Part shown: in pieces, positions 59,724 to 64,000 of the stretch | Layout: every line of letters begins with the position of its first letter | Numbering within the stretch: position 1 is the stretch's first letter | Assembly (NCBI GenBank): GCA_014529385.2 | Contig: CM043964.1 | Coordinates: 4,793,997 to 4,857,996 of the forward strand | Origin: Adiantum capillus-veneris | Taxonomy: Eukaryota; Streptophyta; Polypodiopsida; Polypodiales; Pteridaceae | Direction of reading: 5' to 3' | Length of the DNA stretch: 64,000 nucleotides | The notes under the pieces: model-generated | The model's database searches: none | What the model saw: only the letters and a program-made list of their open reading frames with translations | Told to the model about the DNA's origin: nothing | Program-made: the position numbers and the translations under genes

Positions 59724-62232
59724 GGCCCAAGGGCCATAGGGTGGGAATGTACAATCTCAAGGGCCATATGGTTCCCTATGTTCCTTTTGGAAACATAAGG
59801 AACCTATGGCCATAGGATCAAAGGGTGCTTTATGTCCCATCTAGAGACCTTGTGGCCCAAGGGCCATTATGTTCCTTTTGGAGATCTAATCTCCCTAGGG
59901 CCGTAGGATCTCTAAAACAAACATAAGGAACCTATGGCCATAGGATCAAAGGGTGCCTTATGTCCCATCTAGAGACTTTGTGGCCCAAGGGCGATAGGGG
60001 GTAAATGTAAAATCTCAAGCGCCATATTGTTCCCTATGTTCCTTTTCGAGATCTTTTGGCCCTAGGGCCATAGAATCACATGCTGCCTTGTGTCCCATCT
60101 AGAGAGCTTATGTCCCAAGGGCCATAGGGTGGCACTGTACAATCTTAAAGGCCATAGGGTTATCAATGTTCCTTATGGGGATCCTATGGCACTAGGGACG
60201 TAGGATATCCAAAAGGAACGTAAGGAACCTAGGGCTATAGGATCAAAGAATGCCCTATGTCCCATCTAGAGACCTAGTGGCCCAATGGCCATAGGGTGGG
60301 AATGTACAATCTCAAGGGACATATGGTTCCCTATGTTCCTTTTGGAGATCCAATGGCCCTAGGGCCATAGGATCTGCAAAACAAACATAAGGAACCTATG
60401 GCCAGAGGATCAAAGGGTGCCTTATGTCCCATCTAGAGACCTTGTGGCCCAAGGGCCATAGGGGGCGAATGTACAATATCAAGCGCTATATTGTTCCCTA
60501 TGTTTCTTTTCGAGATCTTATGGCCCTAGGGCAATAGGTTCATAGGGTGCCTTGTGTCCAATATAGAGATCTTATGGCCCAAGGGCCATAGGGTGACATT
60601 GTACAATCTCAAAGGCCATAGGGTTCTCTATGTTCCTTGTGGGGATCCTATGGCCCTAGGGCCATAGGATCTCCAAAAGGAACATAAGGAACCTAGGGCC
60701 ATAGGATCAAAGAATGCCCTAGGTTCTCTATGTTCAAAGGTCATAGGATCAAAGAATGCCCTATTTCAAAGGCCATAGGATCAAAGAATTCCCTCCCTAG
60801 GGTCATAGGATCTCCAAAAGGAACATAAGGAACCTAGGGCCATAGGATCAAAGAATGCCCGATTTCCCATCTAGAGACCTTGTGGCCCAAGGGCCATAGG
60901 GTGGGAATGTACAATCTCAAGGGCCATATGTTTCCCTATGTTCCTTTTGGAAATCCAATGGCTCTACTGCCATAGGATCAGAGGGTGCCCTATGTCCCAT
61001 CTAGAGATCTTATGGGCTAAGGGCCATAGGGGAGAAATGTACAATCTCAAGGGCTATATTGTTCGCTATGTTCCTTTTCGAGATCTTATGGCCCTAGGGC
61101 CATAGTATCACAAGGTGCCTTGTGTCCAATATAGAGAGCTTATGGCCCAAGGGCCATAGGGTATCCTTGTACAATCTCAAAGGCCATAGGGTTCTCTATG
61201 TTTCTTGTGAGATCCTATGGCCCTAGGGCCATAGGATCTCCAAAAGTAACATAAGGAAACTAGGGCCATAGGATCAAAGAATGCCCTATTTTCCATCTAG
61301 AGACCTTGCGGCCCAAGGGCCGTAGGGTGGGAATGTACAATCTCAAGGGCCATATGTTTCCCTATGTTCCTTTTGGAAATCCAATGGCTCTACTACCATA
61401 GGATCATAGGGTGCCCTATGTCCCATCTAGAGCTCTTATGGGCTAAGGGCCATAGGGTGGCAATGTACAATCTCAAAGGCCATAGGGTTCCCTGTGTTCC
61501 TTATGGGAATCCTATGGAACTAGGGCCATAAGATCTCCAAAAGGAACATAAGGAGCGTAGGGCCATAGGATCAAAGTGTGCCTTATGTCCCATCTGGAGA
61601 CCTTGTGGCCCAAGGGCCATAGGGTGGGAAGGTACAATGTCTAGGGACGTATTGTTCCTTATGTTCCTTTTCGAGATCCTATGGCACTAGAACCATAGGG
61701 TCAAAGGATGCTATATGTCCCATCTTGAGACCTTGTTGCCCAAGACCATAGGTTAGGAATAAACAATATCAATGGCCATAGGTTTCCCTATGTTCCTTCT
61801 GAAGATCCTATGGCCCTACTGCCATAGGATCACAGGGTGCCCTATGTCCCATCTAGAGATCTATATGGCCATAGAGTTCCCTATGTTCTGTTTGGAGATC
61901 CTATGGACCTAGGGCTGTAAGGGCTGCCATGTTGCCTGTTAATGTGCACCATGGGGTTCCCTATGTTTGTTATGGCCACCCTTGGGCCCTAGGATGCCCT
62001 CAAGTATGATGTGAGACCCTATAGACGTAGGGTCACAGGGTGCCCTATGTTCCTTTTGAAGACCCTGTGGCCCAAGGGCCATATGGTGCCAATGTACAAT
62101 CTCAAGGTCCATAGGGTTCCATAAGCTCCTTTTGGAGATCCTATGGCCCTAGGGCCATAGGATCACAAGGTGTCATATGTCCCATTTGGAGACCTTGTGG
62201 CCTAAGGGCCATAGGGTGGCAATGTACAATGT
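59724..62232. repeat. Satellite array B, right block
   Basis: Same 165-167-bp units in the same orientation as the left block (for example 60298 to 60465, 167 bp), with some shorter variants of about 130 bp. A perfect 32-bp palindrome lies at 61209-61240 (GAGATCCTATGGCCCT and its complement) and 28-bp ones near 60656 and 62145. The last part (61925-62180) repeats the variant seen at 51055-51260. The array stops at about 62232. Confidence 0.94.
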
Positions 62233-62450
62233 TCAGAGATCAAGCATGGCTAGATAATGTGAGGTAGTTTTCTATTTGACCAGTAGCATTCAATATAGAG
62301 ACTCTACTTGGGCACCTAGGCCAGCCATGTAGCACTAGAGCCATTTATAACAAAGTAATGTTATGCTGTTAAGTGTACATAAACTTGGCTCAATCATATT
62401 CAAATCGAACATAAATACAAATAATTTTATATTGTTATGTTTTCAGAGAT

Positions 62451-63886
62451 ATGGCTCAATCCTCTTCAAAGAAAAGAATGCCAAATTCAGTTGATGCAAC
62501 AGGTTCCACTCCAAGCCCATGGTATCTAGATTTTCACTTACCAAGTGGTAAATCTGATAAGAGAGTCCAGTTGTTCTTTAGAGATAAAGAACAATCTCCC
62601 TTCAAAGATTGTGGAATTGTCAAGGAGATAAATAAAGATTGCTCACATCTTGACATGTCCCCATGTCTTGGTGTGAAAGTACAAAACGGTGATTGTTACT
62701 TGCTAGAGCCCATGGCCTTTGCTTGGGAGTTGCTGAAAGATAGCAGTGATGGAGAGACAATGATAAAGGCAGGGTGGATAGAAATCAGAGAAGATACTCC
62801 CAGCGAGAATCTCATGGACATGCTTACTGAAGGCTTCAAGAAAGTTATTCAATATTTAGCCAGCTTGAAGGCACAGAATAGTAAGAAGCGAAAAAATGAA
62901 GGTACAAGTCAAGTTAATCAGAAGAAGACTTTAAAGGAGAGTGAGACACCCTCAGTCAGAAATAGCATCGAAAATGTGGAGCAAGAAAGTCTTTCACTAG
63001 TACCTCTAGAGGCTCCACGTAGGGATGAAGCTAGCTTAACTAAACCTCCTTTAATAACTCCTTCAATAGCAGTAATTGCAGATTCAGCCTTAGTGAAGGT
63101 GCTAGCCTCAATTGTTCAACCGAAAGAAAAAGATCTTGATAAGGATGTTAAGAAGACTTTCAAGAGTGGGCTAGATGGGTACATTGGAATAGAGCACTAC
63201 TTCAAGTTTGGGGTGCAGTTTACACAACTCATCTCTGTTGACCAATGCAATCTTGCACCTGATCACTTCAAATGTAGGCCATTGTCAAGTGTGTATGTAA
63301 AGCTCCTTTTGAGACAATTTGCAAAGCATTCTAGACCAGTCTCCAATGCAGCTGACCTTATGCCATATGATCCCATAAAAAAGGAGCCTCTAAAGGCTAA
63401 TGAAGTACATGCAGACAAGCTGGCAACATACCACTACTGGATTCTTTCTGGTCAACACTCCATAATAGCAGCTAGAGCATTTTTGCGCAACAAGAGCACA
63501 AAGTATGCTTCAAGGAGAGAGTTCTACAAATACAAAACTGCAAGGATTGTTGTAGATACCCCTAAAGAGATTGCAGTGCGAATCTCCAAAATGGAGAACA
63601 TAGAGACACAGACAACAATGAAAACCCAACCTTATGTGGAGGTCTTGAAGCATGGGCGTGGACAATGGCTAGCATATTCTTCTCCAAAAAAAACCAAAGG
63701 CAGGTGTTCCCCATGGTCATGAGAGTCAAAAAGATTGGGATGTAAGTTCTATTTCTTGTTTCAATGAAAACCCAACCTTATGTGGAGGTCTTGAAGCATG
63801 GGCGTGGACAGTGGCTAGCATATTCTTGTCCAAAAAAACCAAAGGCAGGTGTTCCCCATGGTCATGAGAGTCGAAAAGATTGGGAT
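62451..63886 (+). CDS. Unrecognised protein with a possible ParB-like motif; 3' exon end duplicated
   Basis: ATG at 62451, four bases after a splice-acceptor-like TTTTCAG, so it is probably an internal or second exon. 423 codons are open to the stop at 63720-63722. The N-terminal 140 residues (WYLDFHLPSGKSDKRVQLFF, CLGVKVQNGDCYLLEP) are unfamiliar; residues 150-210 are polar and basic. The C-terminal region has RPLSSVYVKLLLRQF and, near 333, ILSGQHSIIAARAFLR, then FYKYKTARIVV: a GQH(S)-I-AAR pattern reminiscent of the GxHR motif of ParB/sulfiredoxin-like folds. That similarity is an inference. The end is unclear because 63616-63761 is tandemly duplicated at 63762-63907, each copy with a donor-like GTAAGT (63742 and 63887). 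It may be a gene or a transposon protein. Moderate confidence that it is coding. Confidence 0.6.
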
Positions 63887-63907
63887 GTAAGTTCTATTTC
63901 TTGTTTC
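63616..63907 (+). repeat. 146-bp tandem duplication including a splice donor
   Basis: 63616-63761 and 63762-63907 are near-identical (CAATGAAAACCC to CTTGTTTC). The left copy has an A run of eight in CCAAAAAAAACC, the right copy seven. With seven, the frame remains open through PKAGVPHGHESRKDWD to the GTAAGT donor; with eight, it runs into a stop. Confidence 0.92.
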
Positions 63908-64000
63908 TAATTTTCTTAATCTGTAGTTGTAGATAAAACCTTATTACTTTTTGTTTCTTGTGGGCCTTTGTGATTATGGCAAACATCACATTTAACCATA
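63908..64000. other. Possible intron sequence to the window end
   Basis: T-rich, AT-rich sequence after the second donor-like site, without coding potential. It is compatible with intron sequence, but the gene continues outside the window. Confidence 0.4.

Noticed and set aside
45640-62232. Spaced palindromic repeats as a CRISPR array
   Set aside because: Repeats and spacers are both repeated, unit length is 121-167 bp, and the context is a plant nuclear genome.
45640-62232. Calling the arrays centromeric
   Set aside because: Period and hairpins are suggestive, but nothing in the sequence shows CENH3 association; the arrays are only a few kilobases long here.

Overview
The window is repeat-dominated nuclear DNA from a land plant. 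This follows from plant-type Ty1/Copia and Ty3/Gypsy polyproteins, plant CACTA (En/Spm) transposase pieces, a heavy-metal-associated isoprenylated plant protein (HIPP) remnant, and tRNA-Asp-like and initiator-tRNA-Met-like primer sites. A large, repeat-rich genome, possibly a fern or other seed-free plant, is my inference; nothing here proves the species. No rRNA, tRNA or CRISPR feature was seen.

Layout. 1-684 and 27069-30100 are an AT-rich family of dispersed degenerate repeats, split by one giant LTR element at 685-27068. That element (Gypsy-1) has two LTRs, a tRNA-Asp-like primer site, a leader with 22-bp palindromes, decayed gag, a coiled-coil linker, protease, RT-RNase H and integrase. 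After the integrase come a second retropepsin-like domain, an internal polypurine tract, a second palindrome block on an exact 285-bp spacing, and a broken coiled-coil ORF of about 1000 codons before the 3' LTR. Its gag is interrupted by a foreign segment (about 4723-11400, perhaps a solo LTR), which itself hosts a young minus-strand Copia-1 (5408-10585, target duplication TAATT).

30100-42330 is a mosaic: a CACTA terminus with subterminal hairpin (31745), a captured HIPP gene fragment (32763-33117), two oppositely oriented CACTA transposase remnants (33879-34345 plus, 39471-40893 minus) and, between them, a truncated Gypsy-2 preceded by two tandem copies of an unrecognised F-box-like domain. 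42333-45555 (minus) is a transposase-like DUF7869-type gene broken by one frameshift and one stop.

45640-62232 is satellite-like DNA. Array A (45.6-48.1 kb, 121-122-bp unit with about 364-bp higher order) and array B (about 49.7-62.2 kb, mostly 165-167-bp unit) have different spacer sequences but are both built on the arms CCTATGGCC and GGCCATAGG, often as long perfect palindromes. Copia-2 (54711-59718, target duplication CTTGT) is inserted in array B. The right edge holds an ORF (62451 onward) with a possible ParB-like motif, whose 3' exon end and splice donor are tandemly duplicated.

Almost no intact gene remains. The most unusual signals are the palindrome-based satellites, the palindrome-bearing leaders in front of two separate gene blocks of Gypsy-1, and the second protease-like domain beyond its integrase.
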